The notes beneath the pieces were generated by a model. That model was not told the origin of the DNA, made no database searches, and saw only the letters and a list, made by a program, of their open reading frames with translations. Shown piece after piece: positions 8,808 to 19,070 of a DNA stretch of 64,000 nt. A program made the position numbers and the translations under genes. The stretch is from Halomonas sp. CH40. GTDB lineage: Bacteria > Pseudomonadota > Gammaproteobacteria > Pseudomonadales > Halomonadaceae. The DNA is taken from NCBI GenBank assembly GCA_041875495.1, contig CP112982.1, positions 2,666,001-2,730,000 on the forward strand, given 5' to 3'. Position 1 is the stretch's first letter, and each line of letters opens with the position of its first letter.

Positions 8808-9802
8808 GGCGTCAGCTCCGCAAGCGTGTGGGTATAGGCATAGGTCGAGGGGGAAGTGGCCGCCGGGGTTAACCGGCGGTCAGCTCGCCCCCACCAGTAC
8901 TCCACGCCCTCCGCCCAGCCTTTGGGGCCTGCCGCGGCTGTACGGTAAAGCGCCGTCTGGCGGGGCTCCACCGGCAAGCCGTGGCAGCCCTGAATCACCA
9001 CCGCCTGGTCAACGGCTTCCAGCATGGCAATATCGTTGGGGCCATCGCCCAGCGCCAGCGTCAGCGGGGTGACGCCGCGCAGGGCAGCATAGCGTTCGAT
9101 CATCCAGCTGACCGCATTGCCCTTGTGGGATTTACCGGTGACATGCCAAAAGCGCCCGCCCTGCACCAGCTGCAGATCATCACCCGCCAGGCTGGCGCGA
9201 AACGTTTCCAGCCCCGCCTCACTGCCCTCCCAGACCAGCGGTTCACTGCCTTCGCGCATTCGCGCCAGCCGCGCCTCCGGGTCACTCAGACCGGTATAGG
9301 TGCTCAGCTCATCCAGGGTCATTTCGCTCATCGCAGTAAAACTAACGCCTGGCGCTTCTTTCAGGCGCTCGCGCCATACCCGCAGGCGCTGGCGGATAAA
9401 GCCGATATCCACCCCCAGCGTCTTGATCACCAGACCATCGCTGCCCGCCTGACGTTCAAGCCCGGAATGGCACCAGCTCGATGGCAGGCCGACGACTGCG
9501 CCGTTTTCAGCAATAAAGGGCAGATCCTCAAGCCCTAACGCCTTACGCAGGCTCAGCAGCTCGCTACGGGTCTTACTGGTAACGGGAATCACCGGAATGC
9601 CCAGCTGGTAGAGGCGCGCCAGCCAGGGAGCAGCCGGTGCCCAATCGTAGCTGTGATGATCCAGAAGGGAGCCATCCAGGTCGGTAAACAATACCCTTGG
9701 CCTGGACGCGGCATTGCCTGGTGCCACATCGACAACCGCTTCTTCCTTAGCATCCGGGAAGCGGCTGGCATCATGCTTGATCGAATCGGATTTCAAAGAC
9801 AT
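8804..9802 (-). CDS. HAD phosphatase, glucosyl-/mannosyl-3-phosphoglycerate phosphatase type
   Basis: HAD-superfamily (Cof/MPGP branch) phosphatase of 332 aa expected to dephosphorylate glucosyl-3-phosphoglycerate to glucosylglycerate. Motif I is VLFTDLDGSLLDHH (nucleophile D41, D43), motif II IPVTSKTRSE, and motif IV ALGDGPNDIAML. The open frame continues upstream to 10015, but the ATG at 9802 is chosen because an AGGTGG-like site precedes it and the extra 71 residues look non-coding. Even so it has about 35 residues ahead of the HAD core. It overlaps gpgS by four bases and is the promoter-proximal gene of the pair. Confidence 0.85.
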   Translation of the reverse strand: MSLKSDSIKHDASRFPDAKEEAVVDVAPGNAASRPRVLFTDLDGSLLDHHSYDWAPAAPWLARLYQLGIPVIPVTSKTRSELLSLRKALGLEDLPFIAENGAVVGLPSSWCHSGLERQAGSDGLVIKTLGVDIGFIRQRLRVWRERLKEAPGVSFTAMSEMTLDELSTYTGLSDPEARLARMREGSEPLVWEGSEAGLETFRASLAGDDLQLVQGGRFWHVTGKSHKGNAVSWMIERYAALRGVTPLTLALGDGPNDIAMLEAVDQAVVIQGCHGLPVEPRQTALYRTAAAGPKGWAEGVEYWWGRADRRLTPAATSPSTYAYTHTLAELTP

Positions 9803-10186
9803 ACACCACCTGCAGCAAGGAGTCTCTCCCAGAGTTAGCACTTTACGTGCCAACACGGCCCATGACTCGGCGACGGCGCCTACCTGGGAGATTTCTTTCC
9901 AGTGGGTACGCTCTGTGACGGGGCAGCCAAAATACAAGGAGGCTTGTAGCGCACCAAAAAAGTGCAATCTGAACTGAGCGCGTCGGACGTCATGACCCCG
10001 CTCTGATAACGCCAACTTAACGACACGGATTTAATGTCACCCCTGCGTTTTTGCAGCGCAGCATGTTAACCTAAAGTCTATCGACAAATGACGGCACTAT
10101 GGACAAGGCCCTGACGTCTGGGTGATCCCCAGCGATGAAGACGGATCAATTACCCATGAAACCCGCCACTGCCTGGAGTCTTACTG
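9803..10186. promoter_or_regulatory. Intergenic region between glucosylglycerate operon and pta
   Basis: A 384-bp gap between divergently transcribed genes that should hold the osmotically relevant promoter of the phosphatase-gpgS pair and the pta promoter. The minus-strand open frame through part of it is judged non-coding. No convincing -35/-10 pair, operator or RNA structure was found. GGAG at 10172-10175 is the likely ribosome site for pta. Confidence 0.4.
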
Positions 10187-12373
10187 ATGAGTTCTTCCGC
10201 TGAACAGCCACAAACCATTCTGCTGGTGCCCACCGGTGAAGGCGCCGGGTTAACCTCCGCCTGCCTGGGGTTGATTCAGGCCCTCGACACCATTGGCCTG
10301 AAGGCAGGTTTTTTAAAGCCCTTCATGCAGGATGAACTCAACGGCCCGGGGCTTGACCGCTCAACCGCTCTGGTATCGCGGACCCTTAACGTGCGCCCAC
10401 CGGCGCCGATTCCCCAGGCGCACCTGGAACGTCTGCTGCGCGACGACCATATCGACGACCTGATGGAAGAGGTCATTGAACGCCTGGAGCAGGTGACCCA
10501 GCAGGCCCAGCACGATGCGCTGCCGCTTGATCTTGTCGTAGTCGAGGGCGTGGTGCCCACCCCGCATACCACTTACGCCACCCAGGCCAATGCCCAGCTG
10601 GCCCATGCGCTGAATGCGCGCATCATCCTGGTCGGCACCGGTGATCTGAACGCCCCCCAGGAGTTGGCTGAAGAGCTGGATATGCATGCCAGAAGCTTTG
10701 GTGGCATCAGCTCAGCCCGCACCCTGGGCTGCATTTTGATGCGCATGCGCAATCTTCCCTATGGGGCTGAAGACGATGACCTGTCTGCTGCCCCTGGCAC
10801 CATCAAGCCCCAGCTGGAAGAACCCGTTCTCGAAGAGTTACGCCGCTACTCACCGTCATTGGCCACCGAGCGCTTTCATCTGATTGGCGTGGTCCCTTAC
10901 AGCAAGGCGCTGAGCGCACCGCGCACCCTGGATATCGCCCGCGCCCTGAACGCCCGCCTGTTGAACGAAGGCGACGCCAGCCAGCGCCGGGTGCTGGCCA
11001 CCAGCCTGTGCGCCCGCAGTGCCGCCAATGCCTTGCATATCTTCCAGCCCGGCAGCCTGATTGTGACCTCGGGTGACCGCGACGATGTGATACTCGCCGC
11101 AGCCCTGGCCACCATGAACGGCACCCGGCTGGCCGGCGTGCTGCTGACCAATGGTTACATGCCCAATGACAAGATGATCGACCTTTGCCGCCCGGCCCTG
11201 GCCACCGGCCTGCCGGTGCTGGAAGTGGATACCGATAGCCTGACGACCGCCACCCACTTGAGCCAGCTGAACCATGAAATCCCCACCGATGATCTCGAAC
11301 GCGCCGAACGGGTGGCCCGCTTTGTCTCCGCTCATATCGATCTGGAATGGCTCAAGGAACACGTCAGCCGAGGCTATACACGCCGCCTGTCGCCGTCGGC
11401 GTTTCGCCATCAGCTGGTCAAGCTGGCCATGCAGGCGCAAAAACGTATTGTGCTACCGGAAGGCAATGAACCGCGGACAATTGAAGCCGCCATTATCTGT
11501 GAGCGACGCGGCATTGCCCGCTGTGTGCTACTCGGCAATCGTGAGGAAATCGAAACCGTAGCCCGGCATCGCGGCCTGACCCTGCCAGGCTCTTTGACCA
11601 TCATCGACCCGGAAAGCACCCGCGCGGATTACATCGCACCCATGGTGGCCCTGCGCCGAGACAAGCTCAACGAGATTACTGCTGATGCCCAGCTGCATGA
11701 CAATGTGGTGCTGGGCACCATGATGCTGCAGCTGGGCGAAGTCGATGGCCTGGTCTCGGGGGCTGTGCATACCACTGCGAATACGGTGCGTCCGGCCTTT
11801 CAGCTGATCAAGACGGCGCCGGAATATCAGCAGGTATCCTCAATCTTTTTCATGCTGTTGCCCGAGCAGGTGGTGATCTACGGTGATTGCGCGGTCAATC
11901 CAGACCCGGATGCCGAGACCCTGGCGGAAATCGCCATTCAGAGCGCGCGATCCGCTGAGGCCTTTGGCATTGAACCTCGGGTTGCCATGATCAGCTACTC
12001 CACCGGGGATTCCGGCACGGGGGCTCACGTCGATAAAGTGCGCGAAGCCACGCGGATTGCCCAACAACGCGCCCCGCACCTGGCGATTGATGGCCCGCTG
12101 CAGTACGACGCTGCAGCCATTGAAAGCGTCGGCAAGCAGAAGGCTCCGGATTCACCAGTGGCCGGACGGGCCACGGTGTTTATCTTCCCGGACCTGAACA
12201 CCGGCAACACCACTTACAAGGCCGTGCAGCGTAGTGCCCGGGTGGTCAGCGTTGGCCCCATGCTGCAAGGCTTGAACAAGCCGGTGAATGACCTTTCAAG
12301 GGGCGCCCTGGTCGACGATATCGTCTATACCATTGCTCTGACGGCCATTCAGTCGGCTCAACAGGAAAACTGA
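10187..12373 (+). CDS. pta: Phosphate acetyltransferase (long, three-domain type)
   Basis: Reversible conversion of acetyl-CoA and phosphate to acetyl phosphate and CoA. At 728 aa it has the long enteric layout: N-terminal BioD/CobQ-like P-loop-fold domain (TILLVPTGEGAGLTSACLGL), central DRTGG domain (about 230-350), and C-terminal PTA_PTB catalytic domain from about 400 (RIVLPEGNEPRTIEAA, LVSGAVHTTANTVRPA, SYSTGDSG, LNTGNTTYKAVQR). No ackA is adjacent. Its last codons overlap the 3' end of the convergent deoR-type gene by 16 bp. Confidence 0.95.
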   Translation: MSSSAEQPQTILLVPTGEGAGLTSACLGLIQALDTIGLKAGFLKPFMQDELNGPGLDRSTALVSRTLNVRPPAPIPQAHLERLLRDDHIDDLMEEVIERLEQVTQQAQHDALPLDLVVVEGVVPTPHTTYATQANAQLAHALNARIILVGTGDLNAPQELAEELDMHARSFGGISSARTLGCILMRMRNLPYGAEDDDLSAAPGTIKPQLEEPVLEELRRYSPSLATERFHLIGVVPYSKALSAPRTLDIARALNARLLNEGDASQRRVLATSLCARSAANALHIFQPGSLIVTSGDRDDVILAAALATMNGTRLAGVLLTNGYMPNDKMIDLCRPALATGLPVLEVDTDSLTTATHLSQLNHEIPTDDLERAERVARFVSAHIDLEWLKEHVSRGYTRRLSPSAFRHQLVKLAMQAQKRIVLPEGNEPRTIEAAIICERRGIARCVLLGNREEIETVARHRGLTLPGSLTIIDPESTRADYIAPMVALRRDKLNEITADAQLHDNVVLGTMMLQLGEVDGLVSGAVHTTANTVRPAFQLIKTAPEYQQVSSIFFMLLPEQVVIYGDCAVNPDPDAETLAEIAIQSARSAEAFGIEPRVAMISYSTGDSGTGAHVDKVREATRIAQQRAPHLAIDGPLQYDAAAIESVGKQKAPDSPVAGRATVFIFPDLNTGNTTYKAVQRSARVVSVGPMLQGLNKPVNDLSRGALVDDIVYTIALTAIQSAQQEN

Positions 12374-13107
12374 TCAGGCTTAGGCAGGGCAATATCAGAG
12401 GCATCCGTAAACAGGGCATCAAATTCATCCAGCATGGCGAAATAGGCCGGGCGCACCACCCCGATCTTGCTGGCATCCGCCACCAGCCAGCGCTGCATGG
12501 CAGTGGCGATGGCCGCGCGCTTGGGGGCCACTTCGTGGAAATGAAAGCAGCTGACCCCGCGCTGGGCATCAACACCAGCTGCCGAAATCAACGCCTTGTT
12601 GATGCCCAGCCCTTCAATTCTGGCCGCCATGGTATCGTTTCCAAAGGATTGTGAGGCCGGATAGTACAGCCCGCCCAGCAGCACCAGGCGGACATTGCTC
12701 AGCGCAGCGACGGCGTTGGCCACATTCAACGCATAGGTCACGACGGTCAATTCACTGAAGCGCTGCAACAGGCCTAGCAGAGGTATCAGGGTGGAACCGC
12801 AATCAATAAACAGCGTATCGCCGTCCTCAATCTGCTCAACAACACGCTGGCACAGCGCTTTTTTGGCCGGGTAACGGCTAGCCTCCTGTTCGGCTACATC
12901 GTAGGCAGGGGCCATGCTGCCATTCAGTAACAAGCGCCCACCCAACAAATGAATTTCCTGCTGCTTGCCATCCTGACGGGCCAGATCACGGCGAATGGTC
13001 ATCTCCGACACATCGCATAAGGTGGCGGCCTCACGCAGAGGCACCACCCTTCCTTGCGACAGGATATCGTGAAGTTTCTCCAACCGTGCAGCACTGCGCC
13101 CCTTCAT
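12358..13107 (-). CDS. deoR: DeoR-family repressor of the nucleoside catabolism locus
   Basis: DNA-binding regulator of 249 aa. The N-terminal DeoR winged helix includes LREAATLCDVSEMTIRRDLARQ (about 23-45) and the sugar-phosphate-binding DeoRC domain follows (DTLFIDCGSTLIPLL, VVTYALNVANAVA, LLGGLYYP). It is divergent from tsx-nupC-deoCABD-cdd, so it most likely responds to deoxyribose-5-phosphate and represses that operon and perhaps itself (inference from position and family). The 3' end overlaps pta by 16 bp. Confidence 0.85.
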   Translation of the reverse strand: MKGRSAARLEKLHDILSQGRVVPLREAATLCDVSEMTIRRDLARQDGKQQEIHLLGGRLLLNGSMAPAYDVAEQEASRYPAKKALCQRVVEQIEDGDTLFIDCGSTLIPLLGLLQRFSELTVVTYALNVANAVAALSNVRLVLLGGLYYPASQSFGNDTMAARIEGLGINKALISAAGVDAQRGVSCFHFHEVAPKRAAIATAMQRWLVADASKIGVVRPAYFAMLDEFDALFTDASDIALPKPDQFSC

Positions 13108-13388
13108 GTTTTTCTCCCGTAAAAATGCCTTTATCTGGTTATCTATTGTGCGACCCGCCTCTCATCAGCGCCAGCATGCCAATAGTCGTAAAAAAACGTC
13201 TGGAAATTTTTTGTATGACGAAGAAATAGTTAGCGCCACCATAGCCTCTGTTGGCAAACGTTGGCTCTAGCGTTGATGTCACTATCATTGCAAAATAGCG
13301 TCTTAGAAATAACAATTATTGTGATTTTTTTAACAAAACACTGTGCTGTCACCGAGTACAGGCGCTTCCTTCCAACGCTGAGGCTTTT
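13108..13388. promoter_or_regulatory. deoR/tsx divergent control region
   Basis: A 281-bp AT-rich region separating the repressor from the nucleoside uptake/catabolism genes. It contains a CRP-like site (listed separately) and a run of GTTGG-type repeats at about 13249-13275 (GTTGGC, GTTGGC, GTTGAT) that could be repressor half-sites. Both readings are by eye. Confidence 0.45.
13320..13335 (+). promoter_or_regulatory. CRP-like binding site upstream of tsx
   Basis: TGTGA-N6-TAACA matches the CRP/cAMP consensus TGTGA-N6-TCACA at nine of ten conserved bases. It lies 54 bp before the tsx ATG, in a place suited to catabolite control of nucleoside use. By-eye match only. Confidence 0.5.
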
Positions 13389-14207
13389 ATGAACCCTTCT
13401 TCCCAACGCCGTCTGATCACGCTGGGTACCGGCTCCCTTCTGGTATGCGCGGCTGCCTTTACCCAGGCCCAGGCCAATAGCACACCGTTATGGTCGTTTG
13501 CCAATGTCTCAGCCAATTATCTTGACTGGTCAGGCGGCACTGAATCACGCACTGCCAGCAACGCAGCCAAGGGCGATTTCGTCTACCTTGAACTGGAAGG
13601 CGGGCTTGGCTATGAGTGGGGGGAGTTCTACGGCTTCTTCGATTTCGAAAACCCCACGAATGACCAGTTTGATGCGCCCAGTGGCGGCAAGGACAATTTC
13701 CGCACGGCAGGCAAGGTCACCTCGCACATTTACCTCGGCGACAGCCCCTTCTCGGTCTATGCCCATGTCTATGACTTCCGCGATTACGGGTACAACGCCC
13801 GGGAACAGGATCAGATCCTGGGCCTGGGGTATCGCACCACGTTTGCCAATGGTTTATGGTTCAAGCCGTTTCTGGGCGCAGCGCGGGTACAAAGCGATGG
13901 CTATACCGGCATGAACGGCTTTATGGCAGGCTGGGTGGCAGGCTATGACTTCACCGCTACCGGCCAGAACTTTAGCGTGACCAACTGGCACGAGCAGACC
14001 TTTGGCCGCGATGACGACTACCTGAACCAGAACTATGTGAACGGCAAGGCAGGCAGTGTGGGCACCAACGGGGCTATCAGCCTGTGGTGGCATCCTGTTG
14101 ATCTGATCACCACCGGCATCCAGTATCGCTACGCTGATGAAAAGCTGGGCACCCCGGATAACTATCAGAATGCCATGATCTATACCGTCAAACTCAACCT
14201 GCTGTAA
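13389..14207 (+). CDS. tsx: Tsx-like nucleoside-specific outer membrane channel
   Basis: Beta-barrel porin of the Tsx/OmpK family, 272 aa. A signal peptide covers about residues 1-29 (basic start, hydrophobic core, AQAN cleavage region). The mature protein alternates aromatic residues (ANVSANYLDWSGG, GEFYGFFDFENP, NFSVTNWHEQTFGRD) and ends with a C-terminal strand IYTVKLNLL. GAGG precedes the ATG. First gene of the nucleoside operon, feeding the NupC-type inner membrane transporter downstream. Role assigned from family plus context. Confidence 0.85.
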   Translation: MNPSSQRRLITLGTGSLLVCAAAFTQAQANSTPLWSFANVSANYLDWSGGTESRTASNAAKGDFVYLELEGGLGYEWGEFYGFFDFENPTNDQFDAPSGGKDNFRTAGKVTSHIYLGDSPFSVYAHVYDFRDYGYNAREQDQILGLGYRTTFANGLWFKPFLGAARVQSDGYTGMNGFMAGWVAGYDFTATGQNFSVTNWHEQTFGRDDDYLNQNYVNGKAGSVGTNGAISLWWHPVDLITTGIQYRYADEKLGTPDNYQNAMIYTVKLNLL

Positions 14208-14269
14208 CCATCACCCGATGTAGAACAGCTACAAATACCCAGTGACGACGCGACGCCAAGGGGCACAAG

Positions 14270-15547
14270 ATGACACTGATAATGAGCCTGGTAGGGATGA
14301 TCACCCTGGTGACCATTGCCTTGATATTTTCCTATGACCGCAAGTCGATCCGCTTGCGTACTGTGCTAGGCGCCTTTGCCATTCAGGCCGGTATCGGCGC
14401 TTTCGTACTTTACGTGCCCTTCGGGCAGGCGGTATTGCAGACCATCTCAAGCGGCGTCAGCCAGGTGGTTGAATACGCCAATGATGGTATCAGCTTCCTG
14501 TTTGGCGGCCTGGCTGATGTGGATAACGTCGGCTTTGTGTTCGCCATTAAAGTCCTGCCGGTGATTATCTTCTTCTCATCACTGATTGCCGTTCTTTACT
14601 ATCTCGGCATCATGCAATGGGTGATTCGCATTCTCGGCGGCGCCCTGCAGAAAGCCCTCGGCACTTCGCGCACCGAGTCTCTTTCAGCAACGGCCAATAT
14701 CTTTGTCGGCCAGACCGAAGCCCCCCTGGTGGTGCGCCCCTTTATTGCCCGCATGACCCCTTCCCAGCTGTTTGCGGTGATGTGTGGTGGCCTCGCCTCG
14801 GTGGCGGGCTCGGTGCTGGCGGGCTACGCTGCCCTGGGCATTCCCATGGAGTATCTGGTCGCTGCCTCCTTTATGGCCGCCCCCGGTGGTTTGCTGTTTG
14901 CCAAGCTGATCATGCCGGAAACCCGTGAGCCTGAGGACAGTATTTCCAAGGTCGAGGAAGAGCAGCAAGAGCAGGACGACAAGCCTGCCAACGTGCTGGA
15001 TGCGGCCGCTGCTGGTGCAACCTCCGGTATGAAGCTGGCGGCCAACGTAGGCGCCATGCTGTTGGCGTTCATCGCACTGATTGCCCTGATCAACGGTATG
15101 CTGGGCGGCATCGGCGGCTGGTTTGGTTTTGAAAGCCTCAGCCTTGAGTGGATTCTTGGCTGGCTGTTTGCGCCACTGGCTTTCCTGCTTGGCGTGCCCT
15201 GGCAGGAAGCCACCCTGGCAGGTTCCTTCATTGGCCAGAAGCTGGTGGTCAATGAATTCGTGGCCTATATCAACCTGGCGCCCTATCTGGAGGGCGAGCA
15301 GCTGGTTGAAGCCACCGGGCAGATCATGAGCGCCCACACCATGGCTATTCTGTCTTTTGCGCTGTGCGGTTTCGCCAACCTCTCCTCGATTGCTATCCTG
15401 CTTGGCGGGCTAGGCAGCATTGCACCTTCACGGCGCGCCGAGATTGCCCGCTTCGGGGTCAAAGCCGTACTGGCAGGTACGCTTTCCAACCTGATGTCGG
15501 CCTCGATTGCTGGCTTCTTTATTGCCTTGAGCGCCATGGGCACCTAG
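14270..15547 (+). CDS. nupC: Concentrative nucleoside transporter (CNT/NupC family)
   Basis: Inner-membrane cation-coupled nucleoside importer, 425 aa with about ten hydrophobic segments. Characteristic CNT sequences are [36 protein letters not shown] and [25 protein letters not shown], and near the end the [12 protein letters not shown] and [16 protein letters not shown] motifs. A charged cytoplasmic loop ([10 protein letters not shown]) sits in the middle. It lies 62 bp after tsx and before deoC, so uptake and breakdown are co-expressed. Confidence 0.9.
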   Translation: MTLIMSLVGMITLVTIALIFSYDRKSIRLRTVLGAFAIQAGIGAFVLYVPFGQAVLQTISSGVSQVVEYANDGISFLFGGLADVDNVGFVFAIKVLPVIIFFSSLIAVLYYLGIMQWVIRILGGALQKALGTSRTESLSATANIFVGQTEAPLVVRPFIARMTPSQLFAVMCGGLASVAGSVLAGYAALGIPMEYLVAASFMAAPGGLLFAKLIMPETREPEDSISKVEEEQQEQDDKPANVLDAAAAGATSGMKLAANVGAMLLAFIALIALINGMLGGIGGWFGFESLSLEWILGWLFAPLAFLLGVPWQEATLAGSFIGQKLVVNEFVAYINLAPYLEGEQLVEATGQIMSAHTMAILSFALCGFANLSSIAILLGGLGSIAPSRRAEIARFGVKAVLAGTLSNLMSASIAGFFIALSAMGT

Positions 15548-15558
15548 CCATTATCAAG

Positions 15559-15594
15559 CGGCGCCAGCCTGCCACATATGGCAAGCTGGCGCCG
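15559..15594 (+). other. Strong intra-operon hairpin between nupC and deoC
   Basis: CGGCGCCAGC at 15559-15568 pairs perfectly with GCTGGCGCCG at 15585-15594, and TGCCA/TGGCA (15570-15574 and 15579-15583) extend the stem. No T-run follows, so it is probably an RNA stabiliser, processing site or partial attenuator separating transport from catabolic genes. Confidence 0.6.
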
Positions 15595-15665
15595 AACTTC
15601 CAGGCGATGAACCATCACTGCCTTGCGTTTTGAACCTGTTTATTTACCTAACTGAGTAACCGCCT

Positions 15666-16451
15666 ATGACCGCTTCGATCAATCTCACCCAGGCTGCCCG
15701 CCAGGCCATTACCCTGATGGACCTGACCAGCCTGAATGACAGCGACACCGATGCCAGCACCGAAGCGCTGTGTCAGCAGGCAAAAACACCTTATGGCCAC
15801 CCTGCGGCGCTGTGCGTCTACCCTTCCTTTATCGTCACTGCCAAGCGCGCCCTACATGCTCACCAGCTGAGCGACAAGGTCAAGGTGGCTACCGTCACCA
15901 ACTTTCCGGACGGCGGCGATGACATCATGACCGCTGCCCGCGCCACCCGCGAGGCCGTAGCCTCCGGCGCCGATGAAGTTGATGTGGTCTTTCCCTATCG
16001 TGCCCTGATGGCCGGTGATGAAGAAACTGGCCTTGAGCTGGTTGAAATGTGCCACGCGGCCTGCGGCGGCCAGGCGCTGCTCAAGGTGATCATTGAATCC
16101 GGTGAACTGAAAGACCCGACGCTGATTAAACGGGCCAGCGAACTTGCTATCGAAGGCGGCGCTGATTTCATCAAAACCTCAACCGGCAAGGTGGACACCA
16201 ATGCCACCCTGGAAGCCGCCGAGATCATGCTCAAGGCAATCAAGGCCAGCGGCAAACCGGTGGGTTTCAAGGCCGCAGGCGGAGTACGCACTGCTGAAGA
16301 CGCGGCTGCCTATATGGCGCTAGCCGCTGACATCATGGGCCCCCACTGGGTCACGCCAGAACACTTCCGCTTTGGTGCCTCCAGCCTGCTCGACAACCTG
16401 ATCGCGACCCTGCGCGGCGAGGCACTGATGGATAACGAGGAGAGCTACTGA
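15666..16451 (+). CDS. deoC: Deoxyribose-phosphate aldolase
   Basis: Cleaves 2-deoxyribose-5-phosphate to acetaldehyde and glyceraldehyde-3-phosphate, the last step of the pathway encoded here. It is a 261-aa class I TIM-barrel aldolase. Active-site segments are present: [11 protein letters not shown] at the start, [11 protein letters not shown] with the proton-relay Lys, [11 protein letters not shown] with the Schiff-base Lys, and [16 protein letters not shown]. Its stop overlaps the deoA start by one base (TGATG), indicating coupled translation. Confidence 0.95.
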   Translation: MTASINLTQAARQAITLMDLTSLNDSDTDASTEALCQQAKTPYGHPAALCVYPSFIVTAKRALHAHQLSDKVKVATVTNFPDGGDDIMTAARATREAVASGADEVDVVFPYRALMAGDEETGLELVEMCHAACGGQALLKVIIESGELKDPTLIKRASELAIEGGADFIKTSTGKVDTNATLEAAEIMLKAIKASGKPVGFKAAGGVRTAEDAAAYMALAADIMGPHWVTPEHFRFGASSLLDNLIATLRGEALMDNEESY

Positions 16452-17791
16452 TGGCCACAACGCCACTGCTTCCCCAGGAGCTGATCCGGCTTAAACGTGA
16501 CGGCCAGGCGCTGCCTGGGGCAGAAATTCAAGCCTTCATTCAGGGCATTGCCGATGAGCGTATCAGCGATGCCCAGATTGGCGCCTTCACCATGGCCGTT
16601 TTCCTTAACGGCATGAGCCGTGAGGAAGTTGTCGCCCTGACCACGGCCACCCGTGATTCCGGCCACGTCATGCAGTGGGATTCTCTCAATCTGCCTGGGC
16701 CAATTGTCGATAAACACTCCACCGGCGGCGTGGGGGATCTGGTCTCCCTGGTGCTCGGCCCCTGGGTCGCCGCCTGCGGCGCCTTCGTGCCAATGATTTC
16801 AGGCCGTGGCCTGGGCCACACCGGCGGCACCCTGGACAAGCTGGAATCTATTCCCGGTTACGACCCCTACCCGGCACCGGAGCGTTTTGGCAGCGTGGTG
16901 AAATCCACCGGTGTGGCGATTATCGGCCAGACCGGCAACCTGGCCCCGGCGGATAAACGCATTTACGGCGTGCGTGACGTCACCGCCACGGTGGAATCCA
17001 TTCCGCTGATTACCGCCTCCATTCTGGGCAAAAAGCTTGCCTCCGGCCTGGATGCTCTGGTCATGGACGTCAAGGTCGGCAGCGGCGCCTTCATGCCCAC
17101 ACCGGAAAAATCCCGCGAACTGGCCAAGAGTATTGCCAACGTAGCCACCCAGGCGGGAACGCCGACCACAGCCCTGCTCACCGATATGAGCCAGCCGCTG
17201 GCTCCCTGCGCCGGTAACGCGGTGGAAATTGTCGAGACCCTGGCGCTGCTGCGCGGCGAACGTTCCGACAGCCGGGTGATGCAGGTGACTCGTGAGCTGG
17301 CGGTCGAAATGCTGATGGCGGGCAAGCTTGCCAACAGCCGTGAAGAGGCGCTTGCCAAGCTGGAAAAGGCGCTTACTTCCGGCGCCGCCGCCGAAGTCTT
17401 CGCCCGCATGGTCAGTGAACTCGGTGGCCCCGCCGACTTTATGGAGCGTTCAGACCACTACCTGGCCAGCGCACCGGTCGTTCAAGCGGTCTACCCCGAG
17501 CAGAGCGGCATTGTTCAGCGTTTTGATACCCGCGCCGTGGGTATGAGCGTGGTCGAGCTGGGCGGTGGCCGCCTGCGCAACGACGCCAGCGTCGATCACA
17601 GCGTTGGTTTCAGCGATATTGCCGGGATTGGCGAGCACGTGGATAACCAGCGCCCACTGGCCATGGTTCACGCCCGCAGTGAAGACGCCGCCAAGCGTGC
17701 TGCCGACCAGCTGCGCGCCGCGGTTACCCTGGGTGAAACCGCCGCTGAAGCCGACACCTTATTGCAGGATATCTTCCGAGGAGACGCCTGA
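16451..17791 (+). CDS. deoA: Thymidine phosphorylase
   Basis: Phosphorolysis of thymidine (and deoxyuridine) to base and deoxyribose-1-phosphate. The 446-aa protein has the class II pyrimidine nucleoside phosphorylase signature: [18 protein letters not shown] binding phosphate, [22 protein letters not shown], then [14 protein letters not shown]. The C-terminal PYNP domain contains [12 protein letters not shown]. Both ends overlap neighbours by one base (TGATG with deoC and deoB). Complete, with no anomalies. Confidence 0.96.
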   Translation: MATTPLLPQELIRLKRDGQALPGAEIQAFIQGIADERISDAQIGAFTMAVFLNGMSREEVVALTTATRDSGHVMQWDSLNLPGPIVDKHSTGGVGDLVSLVLGPWVAACGAFVPMISGRGLGHTGGTLDKLESIPGYDPYPAPERFGSVVKSTGVAIIGQTGNLAPADKRIYGVRDVTATVESIPLITASILGKKLASGLDALVMDVKVGSGAFMPTPEKSRELAKSIANVATQAGTPTTALLTDMSQPLAPCAGNAVEIVETLALLRGERSDSRVMQVTRELAVEMLMAGKLANSREEALAKLEKALTSGAAAEVFARMVSELGGPADFMERSDHYLASAPVVQAVYPEQSGIVQRFDTRAVGMSVVELGGGRLRNDASVDHSVGFSDIAGIGEHVDNQRPLAMVHARSEDAAKRAADQLRAAVTLGETAAEADTLLQDIFRGDA

Positions 17792-19035
17792 TGCGCCGTG
17801 CCATTGTAGTCGTGCTTGATTCCTTCGGGATTGGCAGTGCCCCCGATGCGGAAAAATTCGGCGATCAGGGGGCTGACACCCTTGGCCATATCGCCGCCGC
17901 CTGCGCCCGCGGCGAGGCCAACACTGCCGAGCGTTCAGGCCCCTTGAAGCTGCCCAACATGGCCGCCCTTGGCCTGTTCCACGCCCACCGCGATGCCACC
18001 GGCAGCGTGGCTGAAGGCGTTAACCTGCCGAAGCAGCTGGAAGGCGCCTATGCCCATGCCAAGGAAATCTCCAGCGGCAAGGACACCCCGTCCGGCCACT
18101 GGGAAATCGCCGGTGTGCCGGTACGCTTTGACTGGGGCTACTTTCTGGATAAAACCGACAGCTTCCCTGCCGAGCTGCTGGAAAACATTGTCCGCGAGGC
18201 CGAGTTACCCGGCGTGATCGGTAACTGCCACGCCTCTGGCACCGAGATTATTGCTCGCCTGGGGGAAGAACACGTCCAGAGCGGCAAGCCGATTGTCTAC
18301 ACCTCGGCTGATTCGGTGTTCCAGATCGCCGCTCACGAAGAGCATTTTGGCCTGGAACGCCTATACGCGCTGTGTGAAACCGTGCGCGAGCTGCTTGCCC
18401 CTTACAACATCGGCCGGGTGATTGCCCGTCCGTTCAACGGTGATGACAGCGCAAGCTTTGCACGTACTGGCAACCGCCGGGATTATAGCGTCGAGCCGCC
18501 TAGCCCGACTGTGCTGCAGAAACTCGCCAATGCCGGTGGCGAAGTGGTCTCGATCGGCAAGATTGCCGATATTTACGCCCACTGCGGCATTACTCACAAG
18601 GTCAAGGCCAGCGGCCATGATGCGCTGATGGATGCCACACTGGCAGAAATGGCGCGCACCGCCAATGAGACCGCAGACCGTCCGACCATGATCATGACCA
18701 ACTTTGTGGATTTTGATTCGGTTTACGGCCACCGCCGTGACGTACCGGGCTACGCCGCCGCCCTTGAGCATTTCGATGCCCGCCTGCCAGAACTGCTGGC
18801 GGCCCTGAATGAGGATGACCTGCTGCTGCTCACGGCTGATCACGGCTGCGACCCCAGCTGGGAAGGCACCGAACATACCCGTGAATACGTACCGGTTATG
18901 GTACGTGGTGGCGGCTTCACCCCCGGCCCGCTGGGTGAACGCGGCACCTTTGCCGATATAGGCCAGACGCTGGCGGACTTCTTTGGCGTTGACGCCATGC
19001 AGGACGGCAACAGCTTTTTACCCCAGGCAGCGTAA
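17791..19035 (+). CDS. deoB: Phosphopentomutase
   Basis: Interconverts (deoxy)ribose-1-phosphate and -5-phosphate, linking the phosphorylases to DeoC. It has the alkaline-phosphatase-superfamily fold with metal ligands in [27 protein letters not shown] and [24 protein letters not shown]. The DeoB cap-domain segment [13 protein letters not shown] carries the phosphorylated Thr region. The 414-aa length is normal for the family. Start overlaps the deoA stop (TGATG). Confidence 0.96.
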   Translation: MRRAIVVVLDSFGIGSAPDAEKFGDQGADTLGHIAAACARGEANTAERSGPLKLPNMAALGLFHAHRDATGSVAEGVNLPKQLEGAYAHAKEISSGKDTPSGHWEIAGVPVRFDWGYFLDKTDSFPAELLENIVREAELPGVIGNCHASGTEIIARLGEEHVQSGKPIVYTSADSVFQIAAHEEHFGLERLYALCETVRELLAPYNIGRVIARPFNGDDSASFARTGNRRDYSVEPPSPTVLQKLANAGGEVVSIGKIADIYAHCGITHKVKASGHDALMDATLAEMARTANETADRPTMIMTNFVDFDSVYGHRRDVPGYAAALEHFDARLPELLAALNEDDLLLLTADHGCDPSWEGTEHTREYVPVMVRGGGFTPGPLGERGTFADIGQTLADFFGVDAMQDGNSFLPQAA

Positions 19036-19070
19036 GCACAAGAACTACCTAATACATTAAGGAGCCACCC

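Noticed and set aside
9803..10015. N-terminal extension of the HAD phosphatase frame
   Set aside because: Residues lack family likeness and a better ribosome site precedes the ATG at 9802.
10361..11440. Long minus-strand frames inside pta
   Set aside because: Antisense shadows of a well-supported gene with typical GC-rich codon bias.
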